In this document: positions 9,029-18,120 of the stretch, one piece after another | Position numbering within the stretch: position 1 is the stretch's first letter | Layout: every line of letters starts with the position of its first letter | From: an uncultured Rhodobacterales bacterium | Lineage (GTDB): Bacteria; Pseudomonadota; Alphaproteobacteria; Rhodobacterales; Rhodobacteraceae | DNA length: 64,000 bases | Direction: 5' to 3' | Assembly: GCA_903845215.1 (NCBI GenBank) | Contig: CAIMWI010000013.1 | Coordinates: 1-64,000, forward strand | Notes under the pieces: generated by a model | Told to the model about the DNA's origin: nothing | Seen by the model: only the letters and a program-made list of their open reading frames with translations | Database searches by the model: none | Translations under genes and position numbers: made by a program

Positions 9029-10027
9029 TTACTGCCAAGCAGCTTGGGTCTTGGCCAAATCAGGGTCAACCACCAAGCCTGCCTCATCCAACGAACCGCC
9101 GTCGCCTGCCATGTCATCCGACAAGAAGAACTGGACGAACTCTTGCAGGCCAGGCACCACGCCGATGTGCTGGGTCTTGACATAGATGAACAGCGGACGC
9201 GACACGCGGTACTTGCCGTTTGCAATGGTTTCTTTCGAAGGCGTTACGCCTTGGAAGGTTCCGACTTGCAGTGTGTCGGTGTTGTTTTCGTAGAACGAAA
9301 GGCCAAACACGCCAACAGCGGTCGGGTTCGCCTTCAGGCGCGACAGTGTTTCGGTGTAGTCGCCGTCAATTTCCACAACGCGGCCATCGGTGCGCAGGGC
9401 GATGCAGCCGTTCGTCTTGGGATCACGCGCCTTGAAAGCTTTCTCGTCGCCGAAAACAGAGCAGCCCTTGGTGATCACGTTCAAGTCGAACACTTCGCGG
9501 GTGCCGTGCTTGGAACCCGGGACGAAAGCCAAGATTTCCTGATCGGGAAGCTTTGCGTCGACTTCCGACCACTTGGTGTAGGGGTTGGCAACCAGTTTGC
9601 CATCAATCACAACTTCAGCGGCAAGCGCGCGGAACCAGTCAGACGGGGTGAAGGCAAAGGCCGGGCCATTGACGTCCGAAGCAAAAACAATGCCATCGTA
9701 GCCGATGCGCACTTCTTTCACGTTCTTCACGCCATTCTTGACGCAAGTCGCAAGTTCGCCCGACTTGATTTTACGCGAAGAGTTGGCGATGTCGGCCGAA
9801 TTTTCATCAGCGCTTTCGCAGAACTTTGCGATACCAGCACCCGAACCGCCGCCTTCAACCACGGGGGTCTTGAAGTCGGAGTTTTGGCCGAAAGCTTCTG
9901 CCACGATGTTTGCGAAGGGAAGAACGGTCGAGGAACCGGTCATCATGATCTGGTCGCGGGCGAAAGCAGCGCCCGGCAGGGTCAAAGCGGCAGCAACGGC
10001 TGCGGCGGCGAAATTGGAAATGCGCAT
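9029..10027 (-). CDS. pstS: PstS-type phosphate ABC transporter substrate-binding protein
   Basis: 332-residue periplasmic binding protein. Residues 1-23 form a Sec signal peptide ending GAAFA. The phosphate-site motifs of the PstS/SphX class are present: TGSSTVLPFANIVAEAF, EGGGSGAGIAKFC, ADIANSSRKIK, and GSKHGTREVFD in the middle. Known role: delivers phosphate to PstCAB. No pstC, pstA, pstB or phoU is present here; the gene stands alone between its own terminator and an upstream region with 11-bp-phased TGTAAC repeats. It may therefore be an auxiliary PstS paralogue used under phosphate starvation. Confidence 0.88.
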   Translation of the reverse strand: MRISNFAAAAVAAALTLPGAAFARDQIMMTGSSTVLPFANIVAEAFGQNSDFKTPVVEGGGSGAGIAKFCESADENSADIANSSRKIKSGELATCVKNGVKNVKEVRIGYDGIVFASDVNGPAFAFTPSDWFRALAAEVVIDGKLVANPYTKWSEVDAKLPDQEILAFVPGSKHGTREVFDLNVITKGCSVFGDEKAFKARDPKTNGCIALRTDGRVVEIDGDYTETLSRLKANPTAVGVFGLSFYENNTDTLQVGTFQGVTPSKETIANGKYRVSRPLFIYVKTQHIGVVPGLQEFVQFFLSDDMAGDGGSLDEAGLVVDPDLAKTQAAWQ

Positions 10028-10089
10028 GAAGGCTCCTGAGCATGGCTATCGTCGCAGATTGCGACATGAAGCACGGCCTAGGCACCCAA

Positions 10090-10150
10090 TGTAACGCTGA
10101 GCTAAACTATTTGTGACGAAAAATATAAGTTTATGTAACGATTGTGTAAC
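10090..10150 (-). promoter_or_regulatory. Candidate Pho box array upstream of pstS
   Basis: TGTAAC occurs at 10090, 10134 and 10145 and TGTGAC at 10112, spaced 22, 22 and 11 bp; all are multiples of the 11-bp PhoB repeat period. The array lies 63-123 bp upstream of the pstS start, in AT-rich sequence. The repeats read on the strand opposite to pstS, which is less usual, so assignment to PhoB is an inference. The rest of this 410-bp gap (10151-10405) shows no gene. Confidence 0.5.
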
Positions 10151-10405
10151 ATATCTAAGGATTCTTGGGCGTGAATTTCAAGAAAAACATTTATAATCAA
10201 CAACAAGGCGGTTTTGGACTGCTTTGCAACTTGTCTAGTGGCCGCGCAGGATAGATTCATTATTGTTGCAATAAATCGGCTAAGCTTGCGGGTTTATGCA
10301 CGGATCTTTGCAGCAAGACCGCTGCAAAGCCATGGTTTTCTGGGCATCTTTTGGCAAATCCCATGCAAAAAGAATCGCCCCTGCCGCCGCATCAAAAAGG
10401 CAAGG

Positions 10406-10431
10406 CAGGATGGCGTCAGCCCGCCATCCTG
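10406..10431 (-). terminator. Probable terminator of the CDGSH gene
   Basis: A 10-bp stem (10406-10415 with 10422-10431), 6-nt loop, directly after the CDGSH stop. On the minus strand a T5 tract follows about 6 nt beyond the stem, so the signal is good but not ideal. Confidence 0.6.
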
Positions 10432-10437
10432 ACACGA

Positions 10438-10680
10438 TCACAGGGCTTTGTGCGCGCCGTCGCAATAGGGGGCGTTCTTGGACTGTTTGCAGCCGCACAG
10501 ATAAGCAGTTTTGCTTTCGGCGGCCGTAAAAGCCAAGGGCGAGAAGGTCGATCCCTTGTGGCTGCCATCGCAATAGGGTTGCTTTTTGGATTGGCCGCAA
10601 GAGCACCAGAAATAGGTTTTGCCCGCCTCGACCGGCATGGCGAAGGGGGCTTTTTGGGCGATATGGGGGGTGTCTGACAT
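10438..10680 (-). CDS. Tandem CDGSH iron-sulfur protein
   Basis: 80-residue protein made almost wholly of two CDGSH motifs. The first has Cys26, Cys28, Cys37 and His41 (CSCGQSKKQPYCDGSH); the second has Cys62, Cys64, Cys73 and His77. Each set of three Cys and one His should bind a 2Fe-2S cluster, as in mitoNEET-like proteins. No signal peptide or membrane anchor is present, so it is probably a soluble cytoplasmic electron-transfer or cluster-transfer protein. GGAG lies before ATG 10680. The partner is unknown. Confidence 0.9.
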   Translation of the reverse strand: MSDTPHIAQKAPFAMPVEAGKTYFWCSCGQSKKQPYCDGSHKGSTFSPLAFTAAESKTAYLCGCKQSKNAPYCDGAHKAL

Positions 10681-10785
10681 AGTGATCTCCGGGTTAGGCC
10701 GTCACCATGCGCTTTTTGTGGGCCTAATCAAGCTTAATCCGGCTGGATCGGCGCGCAGCATTTTCCTAAGGTGGGCGGTTGAAGC

Positions 10786-12174
10786 CTAACCCCGTGTCAC
10801 AATGCGCCCCCAAAGATCGTAATCGCCGGCCTCTTCCACCTCGACGGTGACGATGTCGCCCGGCGACAGGCCGTCGAAATCTTCGTCGATGAACAGGTTG
10901 CCGTCGATTTCGGGCGCATCGGCTTTGGTGCGGCAGGTGGCTCCGTCTTCGTCGACCTCGTCGACGATCACTTGCAGGGTCGCGCCCACTTTGGTGGCAA
11001 GCTTGGCCTGCGATATGCCTTGGGCCTTTTGCATGAACCGTTCAAAGCGGTCTTGCTTGACCTCGGCCGGCACATGGTCGGGCAGGGCGTTTGACCTTGC
11101 ACCGGCCACGTTTTCATATTGAAAACAGCCCACACGGTCTAATTGCGCTTCGTCCATCCAATCCAGCAGGGTTTGAAACTCGGCCTCGGTCTCGCCCGGG
11201 TAGCCCACGATAAAGGTGGAGCGCAGGGTGATGTCGGGGCAAGCCTTTCGCCAGGCTGCAATCTCGTCCAGCGTGCGGGCGGATGCTGCGGGGCGCGCCA
11301 TGCGGCGCAGCGTGTCGGGGTGGGCGTGTTGGAAAGGGATATCCAGATAGGGCAGCACCAGCCCCTCGGCCATCAAAGGGATCAGGTCGCGCACATGGGG
11401 GTAGGGGTAGACATAATGCAACCGCACCCAAGCGCCCAGCTTGCCCATCTCGCGCGCCAGATCGGTGATATGGGCGCGCACCTCGCCCCCCTTCCAAGGG
11501 GAAAGGTCATGCTTGCGGTCTACTCCGTAAGCCGAGGTGTCCTGGCTGATCACCAACAACTCGCGCACCCCCGCCTCGACCAGCTTTTCGGCCTCGCGCA
11601 GCACGGCATGGGCGGGGCGCGACACCAGTTTGCCGCGCATATCGGGGATGATGCAGAACTTGCAGGCGTGGTTGCAGCCTTCCGAGATTTTCAGATAGCT
11701 GTAATGGCGCGGCGTCAGGGTGACCCCTGTGGCCGGCAACAGGTCGACAAAGGGGTTGGGCTGGGGCGGTACGGCGGCGTGCACGGCATCTAGCACCGCC
11801 TCGTATTGATGCGGGCCTGTTACGGCCAGCACCTTGGGATGTGCCCCTGTGATATAGGCGGGGTCCGCCCCCAGACAGCCGGTCACAATCACCCGCCCGT
11901 TTTGCACCAATGCTTCGCCAATGGCCGACAGGCTTTCGGCCTTGGCCGAATCAAGAAAGCCGCAGGTGTTGACGATCACGGCATCCGCGCCTTCGTAATC
12001 AGGCGAGATGGCATAGCCCTCGGCGCGCAGTCTTGTCAGGATGCGTTCAGAATCGACCAGCGCCTTGGGGCAGCCCAAAGACACCATGCCAATCGTCGGC
12101 TGCCCTGCGCGCCGTTCATCAGGCACAAGGGCGCGGGCTAGGTCGGGGCGAAGGCTGGGCGGGTTTTGGGTCAT
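10786..12174 (-). CDS. rimO: Ribosomal protein S12 methylthiotransferase
   Basis: Radical-SAM enzyme that adds a methylthio group to an aspartate of ribosomal protein S12. The 462 residues show the UPF0004 domain with cluster cysteines Cys35, Cys71 and Cys100, the radical-SAM CxxxCxxC at Cys167, Cys171 and Cys174 (GCNHACKFC), and a C-terminal TRAM domain (from about residue 395). The [12 protein letters not shown] and IIPDMRGKL segments favour RimO over its tRNA-modifying relative MiaB. It is followed downstream by a 105-bp gap before the CDGSH gene. Confidence 0.95.
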   Translation of the reverse strand: MTQNPPSLRPDLARALVPDERRAGQPTIGMVSLGCPKALVDSERILTRLRAEGYAISPDYEGADAVIVNTCGFLDSAKAESLSAIGEALVQNGRVIVTGCLGADPAYITGAHPKVLAVTGPHQYEAVLDAVHAAVPPQPNPFVDLLPATGVTLTPRHYSYLKISEGCNHACKFCIIPDMRGKLVSRPAHAVLREAEKLVEAGVRELLVISQDTSAYGVDRKHDLSPWKGGEVRAHITDLAREMGKLGAWVRLHYVYPYPHVRDLIPLMAEGLVLPYLDIPFQHAHPDTLRRMARPAASARTLDEIAAWRKACPDITLRSTFIVGYPGETEAEFQTLLDWMDEAQLDRVGCFQYENVAGARSNALPDHVPAEVKQDRFERFMQKAQGISQAKLATKVGATLQVIVDEVDEDGATCRTKADAPEIDGNLFIDEDFDGLSPGDIVTVEVEEAGDYDLWGRIVTRG

Positions 12175-12193
12175 CGGGTCAACTTTGAATGGG

Positions 12194-12226
12194 AAAGCCC
12201 CATCTGGCAGGGCCTGACGGGGCTTT
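12194..12226 (-). terminator. Probable terminator of gcrA
   Basis: The outer stem AAAGCCCC/GGGGCTTT (12194-12201 with 12219-12226) encloses a small inner GC hairpin. A second hairpin, GGGGCC-TGAT-GGCCCC at 12241-12256, sits between it and the gcrA stop. The U-tract is short (UUU), so efficiency is uncertain. Confidence 0.55.
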
Positions 12227-12264
12227 TGGGTCAGATCACAGGGGCCTGATGGCCCCCAAGGCGA

Positions 12265-12930
12265 TTAACGCCGCCGGTCGCGCCGCGCGCTCATCGGTTG
12301 GAAGGCCACGCCGACATGGGCTTCGCAGTAAGGCTTGCCCGCCACCGACGGCAGGCCGCAGAACCAGAAATCTTCCGTCGCAGGGTCGCCGATCGGCCAT
12401 TTGCAGGTGCGTTCGGTCAATTCCATCAGGGTCAGTTTTTTGGCGCGCTTTTCAACCTCGCGCACCGAGGCCAGAGCCTCGGGGCTGATCTCAGTGGCCG
12501 AAGGTTGCGGTGGTAGGGGCTGGCCTGCTGGAATAATCGCTTTGCGCAGCGGGATCGGCGCTTGGGGCGAAAAGGTGATGGTCGACGAGTCGTTTGCCGA
12601 TGGCGCAACAGGCTGGGCCACGACGGGCTGCGGTGCGGGCGCCACGGGGACAGGGCGTGGTGCGGTTTCTACCGTTGCCGCACGGGGCGGAGCGGCCGCG
12701 GGTTTGGCGGGGGCCGCAGGGCTTGGTTGCGGGGCCGCTGCGGCCACGGGGGCCGCCTCGTCCTCGGCGGGGGTGCCCGGGCTGACGCGGTTCGACAAGC
12801 CCAAGCGGTGCACTTTGCCAATCACGGCATTGCGTGTGACGCCACCCAATTCTTTGGCGATCTGGCTGGCCGACTGGCCTTCGGCCCACATCTTTTTGAG
12901 CGTTTCAACGCGCTCATCGGTCCAGGACAT
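12265..12930 (-). CDS. gcrA: GcrA cell cycle regulator
   Basis: Alphaproteobacterial regulator that binds sigma70-RNA polymerase and activates promoters carrying CcrM-methylated GANTC sites. The 221-residue protein has the N-terminal helix-turn-helix (MSWTDERVETLKKMW...ASQIAKELGG-VTRNAVIGKVHRLGL, about residues 1-47), a long Ala/Pro-rich linker, and the conserved C-terminal segment with CKWPIGDP, WFCG and YCEAH. ATG 12930 is the true start; a TTG two codons earlier is the only longer option. The linker is longer than in Caulobacter GcrA. It is divergent from the SRAP gene across 172 bp. Confidence 0.93.
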   Translation of the reverse strand: MSWTDERVETLKKMWAEGQSASQIAKELGGVTRNAVIGKVHRLGLSNRVSPGTPAEDEAAPVAAAAPQPSPAAPAKPAAAPPRAATVETAPRPVPVAPAPQPVVAQPVAPSANDSSTITFSPQAPIPLRKAIIPAGQPLPPQPSATEISPEALASVREVEKRAKKLTLMELTERTCKWPIGDPATEDFWFCGLPSVAGKPYCEAHVGVAFQPMSARRDRRR

Positions 12931-13102
12931 GGGCAAAACTCCGAAATAGCCGCTGTGGCCCTAAGTGAGCCAATCTAGACGGGACAGTGGTGGATACAAG
13001 CTTGGGCCGCGAAGTTCAAGACCTCAGACGTCAGGCGGGGCGGCGATTCACATAGGCGGTGGGGCCATTTGCCCTTGGCGCGTGATTTGGTAAGCTCACC
13101 CC

Positions 13103-13756
13103 ATGTGTGGACGCTTGACCTTAACCCATCCCAACACGGCTTTGGCCGCCTTGTTTGATGCTGTCATGGCCAATGACCTGCCCGAAAGCCCGCGTTTCAA
13201 CATTTGCCCGACCCAAGTTGTGCCGGTGGTCACGGCCGCCTCGGGCATAAGGCGTTTGGCCCCGATGCGCTGGGGCTTGGTGCCAAGTTGGTACAAGACG
13301 CCAACCGATGGCCCGTTGATCTTAAACGCACGCTCGGAAACCGTGGCAGAAAAACCTGCTTTCCGCGAGGCGATCCGGCACCGACGCTGTCTGGTGCTGG
13401 CTTCGGGGTTTTATGAATGGAGTGCGGGGCCAGATGGCGCACGGCTGCCTTGGCATATCACCCGCACCGATGGCGCGCCCATGGCTTTGGGTGGATTGTG
13501 GCAAGCATGGGGCGAAATCGTCACCTGCGCTGTCGTGACTTTGCCGGCCGGCCCCAATTTGGAACCCATCCACGACCGCGAGCCTTTGATTTTAAATCCC
13601 GACCAATGGCCCCTTTGGCTGGGAGAGGCGGGCCTAGGCGCAGCGCGTTTGATGCGGCCCACCCCAGCGGGTAGCTTAACGGCGCATCGGGTCGGGCGCG
13701 CAGTCAATTCCAACCGCGCCCAAGGCCCTGAATTGATCGAAGAAAACGCCGATTAA
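13103..13756 (+). CDS. SRAP domain protein (YedK/HMCES family)
   Basis: 217-residue protein of the SOS-response-associated peptidase family, which crosslinks to abasic sites in single-stranded DNA and shields them. All active-site residues are present: Cys2 (MCGR), Asn75 (NARSET), Glu105 (GFYEW) and His157 (IHDRE). The Met is removed to expose Cys2. No LexA box was recognised upstream. Its stop overlaps the rbsK-like stop by 4 nt, tail to tail. Confidence 0.93.
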   Translation: MCGRLTLTHPNTALAALFDAVMANDLPESPRFNICPTQVVPVVTAASGIRRLAPMRWGLVPSWYKTPTDGPLILNARSETVAEKPAFREAIRHRRCLVLASGFYEWSAGPDGARLPWHITRTDGAPMALGGLWQAWGEIVTCAVVTLPAGPNLEPIHDREPLILNPDQWPLWLGEAGLGAARLMRPTPAGSLTAHRVGRAVNSNRAQGPELIEENAD

Positions 13757-14610
13757 AGCCCCGCCACATGCCGCGCTGCTGCGCTAGAGGCTGCACGGCA
13801 GGCAGCCTGCAACCCCGTCCCTGCGGCCAATTGGGCGGCCAAAGTGCCGATGAACGCATCCCCCGCGCCGTGGCTGCTGACCACTTTGACCTTATCCGCT
13901 GCGATTTGGATCACATCCCCGTCTGGCCCCACCGCCGCAAGCCCTGCGCCGCCTGCGGTGACGATGGCGGTTTTGACCTGCGCTGACAGGTGTTTTGCGG
14001 CAAGGGCCGCACTTTGCAAATCGGTGACGGGGGGGGTGCCCATCATCTCGGCCTCGACCGCGTTCACGACCAGAATGTCGATCAGCTTGCGAAACTCTGC
14101 CCCCAAGGCGCGAAAAGGGGCGGCGTTCAGCAGGGTGGGGATGCCGCGCTTGTGCGCTTCTTGGGCGGCTTTCAGGTTGATCGCCTCGGGCACTTCGTTT
14201 TGCAAGATCAGCAGGGCCACATCCGCCCAAGCCGCATCATCCGACAGGTGCGCCACCGTCAGGTGCAGGTTCGCCCCCGACACAATCGTTGCGGCATAAT
14301 CGCCCGCCCCGTCGACAATCGCCACACTCATGCCCGACCCCACGTTGGGGATGGTTGCAATAAACCGATCCTCGACCCCACCCTGCGTCAGATTTGCCCG
14401 CAAAAAGCGCCCAAAGTCATCATCGCCCACGGCCCCGATCATCCGGCTGTGCGCCCCCGCCTTGCCCGCCGCCACCGCCTGATTGCCACCCTTGCCGCCG
14501 AATTTGGGATACCAGCGCGACCCGATTGCGGTTTCATCAGGGCGGGGCAGGTGGTCGGCCTCGACCATGATGTCGTAATGCAGGCTGCCAACGGTCAGGG
14601 TGATGGGCAT
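13753..14610 (-). CDS. rbsK: Ribokinase-like PfkB family sugar kinase
   Basis: 285-residue PfkB kinase, probably phosphorylating ribose or another pentose/nucleoside. PfkB signature 1 (GGKGGNQAVAAGKAG from about residue 37) and signature 2 with catalytic Asp251 (HGAGDAF) are intact, and GGKGGNQ is typical of ribokinase. ATG 14610 (MPITLTVGS) is preferred because the longer upstream reading is basic, Pro-rich and unlike the family. No rbs transporter or regulator is adjacent, so the exact sugar is uncertain. It is divergent from kdgK. Confidence 0.75.
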   Translation of the reverse strand: MPITLTVGSLHYDIMVEADHLPRPDETAIGSRWYPKFGGKGGNQAVAAGKAGAHSRMIGAVGDDDFGRFLRANLTQGGVEDRFIATIPNVGSGMSVAIVDGAGDYAATIVSGANLHLTVAHLSDDAAWADVALLILQNEVPEAINLKAAQEAHKRGIPTLLNAAPFRALGAEFRKLIDILVVNAVEAEMMGTPPVTDLQSAALAAKHLSAQVKTAIVTAGGAGLAAVGPDGDVIQIAADKVKVVSSHGAGDAFIGTLAAQLAAGTGLQAACRAASSAAARHVAGL

Positions 14611-14762
14611 GGGCTTATCCGGTTTGGGGCGTTTGGGGGCAGTTTGCACGCAAGGTGGTGGGCCTGAAAGGGGGAAGTGGAAAAACCGCCGCCCGCGGCG
14701 TTGCCAAGGCCCCGCCAAGCTTGCTAGCTTCGCCATGCTGACCCTAACCGCAAGGCCCCCGC

Positions 14763-15701
14763 ATGAAAATCGCCTGTATCGGAGAGGCCATGGTCGAAGT
14801 CGCCCTGAGCGGCCCGAACGGCGCGGCCAAGGTGGGTTTTGCGGGCGATGTGCTCAACACCGCCATCTACCTGCGCCGTGCCTTGGGTGAGGGGCATGAG
14901 GTGGCCTTTGTCTCGATGATCGGGCGCGATAGCCTGTCTGACCAAATGGCAGCGTTTATCGCCGAGCAGGGCATTGCGACAGCCCATCTTGCCCGCCACC
15001 CCACCCGAATGCCCGGCCTGTATACCATCGCCACCGATGCCGTGGGCGAACGCAGTTTTGCCTATTGGCGCGACACCTCGGCCGCTCGGGCGATGTTTGA
15101 CGATCCTGCCGCACTGGTGCCCTTGCTGGGGTTTGACCTTGTCTATCTTTCGGCCATAACGCTAGCGATTTTGCCCGAACCGGCTCGCCAAGGTCTTTTT
15201 GCCATCTTGACCCAACTGCGCGCCAAAGGCGGCCAAGTGGTCTTTGATTCCAACCACCGCCCACGCCTGTGGCATGATCTGGCCACAGCACAGCGCGTGG
15301 TGGAACAGGCTTGGCGGTGCTGCGATATCGGCCTGCCCTCGCTGGACGACGAGATGGCGCTGTTTGGCGATACTGGCCCCGCGCAGGTGCAAGCGCGTCT
15401 GGCAGGGTGGGGCGTGGCGCAGGGCGCGTTGAAATGCGGCGCTTTGGGGCCTGTTGCCTTGGGGCAGGGCTGGGGGGCGGGTGTCACCTTTACCAAGGCC
15501 CCCCGCGTGGTGGATACAACGGCCGCAGGCGATAGTTTCAACGGCGGGTATCTGGGCGCGCTGGTGTCGGGCCAAGGGCCAAAAGCCGCCGCCTTGGCCG
15601 GCCACGCTTTTGCGCGCGCCGTTGTGCAACAGCGCGGGGCGATTGTGCCGCCGGCGGATTGGGTCAGGGAGTTGGCGGCGAGTGTGGGCGAGATCTGCTG
15701 A
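14763..15701 (+). CDS. kdgK: 2-dehydro-3-deoxygluconokinase (PfkB family)
   Basis: 312-residue PfkB kinase predicted to phosphorylate 2-keto-3-deoxygluconate to KDPG for entry into the Entner-Doudoroff route. KdgK-like features are the start MKIACIGEAMVE, GFAGDVLNTAIYLRR, the RMPGLYTI...GERSFAYWRD substrate region, and the C-terminal DTTAAGDSFNGG with catalytic Asp257. No kdgA aldolase or uronate genes are adjacent. The aldo/keto reductase follows after 72 bp on the same strand and may be cotranscribed. Confidence 0.78.
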   Translation: MKIACIGEAMVEVALSGPNGAAKVGFAGDVLNTAIYLRRALGEGHEVAFVSMIGRDSLSDQMAAFIAEQGIATAHLARHPTRMPGLYTIATDAVGERSFAYWRDTSAARAMFDDPAALVPLLGFDLVYLSAITLAILPEPARQGLFAILTQLRAKGGQVVFDSNHRPRLWHDLATAQRVVEQAWRCCDIGLPSLDDEMALFGDTGPAQVQARLAGWGVAQGALKCGALGPVALGQGWGAGVTFTKAPRVVDTTAAGDSFNGGYLGALVSGQGPKAAALAGHAFARAVVQQRGAIVPPADWVRELAASVGEIC

Positions 15702-15773
15702 TAAATCACGCCCTATCGGGTGGCGCTTGCCCCGATCAGCTCTTATCCTGCCCCCAAAATGAAGGAGATTGCC

Positions 15774-16754
15774 ATGAAGATGCATCGCTTGGGACATTCG
15801 GGGTTGCAGGTGTCTGAACTGTGTCTGGGCTGCATGAGCTTTGGCGACCCTTTGCGGGGTGGTCATCCGTGGACACTGCCCAAAGACGAAAGCCGCGATC
15901 TGATCCGGCAGGCGATTGAGGCAGGGATCAACTTTCTGGATACCGCCAATGTCTATTCCGACGGCTCGTCGGAAGAGATCGTGGGCGAGGTGCTTTGGCA
16001 CATCGCGCGGCGTGACGAGGTGGTTCTGGCGACCAAAGTGCAAGGTGTCATGCTGAACGAACCGCAGATGGCAGGCCTTTCGCGGCGTTCCATTATGCAC
16101 AACATCGACGCCAGCCTTAAGCGGCTGCGCACGGACCATGTCGATCTGTACCAGATCCACCGCTGGGACAATGCCACCCCCATCGAAGAAACGATGGAGG
16201 CGCTGCACGATGTCGTCAAAGCGGGCAAGGCACGGTATCTGGGGGCTTCGACCATGTGGGCGTGGCAATTCGCCAAAGCGCAAGAAACCGCCCGCGCCAA
16301 TGGTTGGACGCGCTTTATCTCGATGCAAAACCAGATCAACCTGCTGTACCGCGAGGAAGAGCACGAGATGATCCCCCTGTGCCGCGACCAAGGCGTGGGC
16401 CTGATCCCGTGGAGCCCGATTGCCCGTGGCAAACTGGCCCGTCCGGTCGGCGCTGCGACCGAGCGGACGGCGCAAGACGGCTATATGAAGTTTCTGTTCG
16501 ACAAAACCGCTGAAGCCGATGCGCGGGTGATCAGTGCCGTGCAAGCCCTTGCCGCCCAACTTGGCCGCCCCATGGCGCAAGTGGCCATGGCATGGGTGCG
16601 CCAAAAGCCGGGGGTAAGCGCGCCGATTGTCGGGGTGACCAAGCCCGATCAGTTAGCCGAGGCGATTGCAGGTTTGGATCTTGTTCTGACCCAAGGCCAG
16701 ATGGCAGACCTTGAAGCGCCCTATATCCCCCGCCCGCCCTTGGGCCAGATGTAG
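15774..16754 (+). CDS. Aldo/keto reductase
   Basis: 326-residue NADPH-dependent oxidoreductase with the AKR TIM-barrel signatures: the start MKMHRLGHSGLQVSELCLG, catalytic Asp and Tyr in FLDTANVYSDG, a Lys in VLATKV, the DHVDLYQIHRWD strand, and the cofactor-end segment SAPIVGVTKPDQL. A GAAGGAG ribosome site precedes ATG 15774. It resembles the YajO/Tas-like group acting on small aldehydes; the substrate is unknown. It lies after kdgK on the same strand. Confidence 0.88.
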   Translation: MKMHRLGHSGLQVSELCLGCMSFGDPLRGGHPWTLPKDESRDLIRQAIEAGINFLDTANVYSDGSSEEIVGEVLWHIARRDEVVLATKVQGVMLNEPQMAGLSRRSIMHNIDASLKRLRTDHVDLYQIHRWDNATPIEETMEALHDVVKAGKARYLGASTMWAWQFAKAQETARANGWTRFISMQNQINLLYREEEHEMIPLCRDQGVGLIPWSPIARGKLARPVGAATERTAQDGYMKFLFDKTAEADARVISAVQALAAQLGRPMAQVAMAWVRQKPGVSAPIVGVTKPDQLAEAIAGLDLVLTQGQMADLEAPYIPRPPLGQM

Positions 16755-16820
16755 GCCGCATCTTGCGGGCGCGGGGCGGATTGGATAGCTGCACGGCCTT
16801 TGTTCCCCAATAGGCCGCAC

Positions 16821-18077
16821 ATGACCCAAACCACGCTTGCGATAGACTTTGGCACCTCGAACTCTGCCGCGGCAGTGCTGGAAGGGGGCAAGGTGCGCCG
16901 TTTGGCGATTGAAACCGGTTCAGACACCGTGCCGACGGCAGTGTTCTTTCCTGCCGACAAGGGTGCGATGCAGATCGGCGTTCAGGCCGCCGAGGCGCTG
17001 ATCAGCGGCGAAGAGGGGCGCTACATGCGCGCGCTGAAATCCGTGCTGGGCACGGCGCTGTTTCACGAAACGCGGCTGATCGGCGGCAAACGGCGCACTT
17101 TGGCCGAGATTGTGACGGCCTTTCTGGTCACTGTAAGAACCCGCGCCGAAGCTGCGGCAGAACGCCCTTTTGACCGCGTGGTGTCTGGCCGTCCGGTGCA
17201 TTTTCACACCGCCGACCCCGCCCGCGATGCAAGGGCCGAGGCCGATCTGCGCGGCTGTTATGTGGCCGCAGGCTTTGCCGACGTGCGCTTTGTCTTTGAA
17301 CCCGAGGCTGCGGCGCTGGCCACCCACGGCTTGGGGCGGGCGGGCGAGATCGGGTTGATCTATGACATCGGCGGTGGCACGTCGGACTTTTCGGTGTTTC
17401 GGGTCGAAGATGGCCATGTGCGCATCTTGGCCAGCCACGGCATCCGACTGGGCGGGACGGATTTTGACCATGCCGTGTCTATGGCCCATGCCATGCCGCA
17501 TTTGGGCAGCACCAGCACCCTGCGCCGCCAGATGGGCGAGGGCGTCTTGCCCGTGCCCAACCATTTGTATGTCGAATTGTCGACTTGGGCCAAGATCCCC
17601 TTTCTGTACACCCCCGAAACCAAATCGCTGGTGGCCGAGATGGTCAAGCTGGCTGTCAAACCGCGCCTTATGCGGCGGTTGGCGACGGTGCTAAAGGATG
17701 AATTGGGCCATGATCTGGCCTTTGCGGTGGAACGCGGCAAGATCAGCGCCAATCGCGGACAAGAGGGCGCGCGCATTTTGATGGAGCGGGTCGAGGCGGG
17801 GTTAAGCGCGCCGATCACCCGTGCCTCGCTGGACGGCGCACTTGCGCGCTACCGCGAGGGGTTGCGCAAGGCTGCGGACGAGACTTTGGCCATGGCGGGG
17901 GTGGGCGCGGACCAGATCGGCACGGTGATCTTGGTGGGCGGGTCAAGCCTGATGGGGTTGGTGACTGAGGAGGCGCAGGCCCTATGCCCCAAGGCCACGG
18001 TGCAAAGCTCTGACGCCTTCACCGCCGTCGTTGACGGCTTAGCGCTTGCCACGGGGCAGGACTTTGTCGCGAAATAG
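16821..18077 (+). CDS. YegD-like Hsp70 family protein
   Basis: 418-residue member of the Hsp70/actin ATPase superfamily. The phosphate-1 loop (IDFGTSNSA, about residues 7-15), phosphate-2 (YDIGGGTSDFSVF) and adenosine motif (VILVGGSSLMG) are all visible. It lacks the normal Hsp70 substrate-binding and lid domains, as in E. coli YegD, so it is an atypical chaperone-like ATPase. ATG 16821 was selected; a TTG seven codons earlier is the only longer option. No DnaJ or GrpE partner is adjacent. Confidence 0.87.
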   Translation: MTQTTLAIDFGTSNSAAAVLEGGKVRRLAIETGSDTVPTAVFFPADKGAMQIGVQAAEALISGEEGRYMRALKSVLGTALFHETRLIGGKRRTLAEIVTAFLVTVRTRAEAAAERPFDRVVSGRPVHFHTADPARDARAEADLRGCYVAAGFADVRFVFEPEAAALATHGLGRAGEIGLIYDIGGGTSDFSVFRVEDGHVRILASHGIRLGGTDFDHAVSMAHAMPHLGSTSTLRRQMGEGVLPVPNHLYVELSTWAKIPFLYTPETKSLVAEMVKLAVKPRLMRRLATVLKDELGHDLAFAVERGKISANRGQEGARILMERVEAGLSAPITRASLDGALARYREGLRKAADETLAMAGVGADQIGTVILVGGSSLMGLVTEEAQALCPKATVQSSDAFTAVVDGLALATGQDFVAK

Positions 18078-18092
18078 GACAGGCGTGCCGTG

Positions 18093-18120
18093 TTGACTCT
18101 GCCGGTTTGGCCTGTATAAG
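18093..18120 (+). promoter_or_regulatory. Sigma70 promoter of rpsD
   Basis: TTGACT (18093-18098), 16-nt spacer, TATAAG (18115-18120): near-consensus. It lies just after the Hsp70 gene and implies a leader of about 210 nt before rpsD. The leader holds a possible GGGGTC...GACCCC long-range stem near 18234-18286. Confidence 0.75.

Noticed and set aside
8106-9479. GTGATCAC cores near 8107 and 9472
   Set aside because: Both are inside coding sequence and lack the flanking T/A pair of the TGTGATCACA operator.
15162-16604. 480-codon open frame antisense to kdgK and the aldo/keto reductase
   Set aside because: It has no family motifs and a composition typical of antisense frames in GC-rich DNA; both sense genes are well supported.
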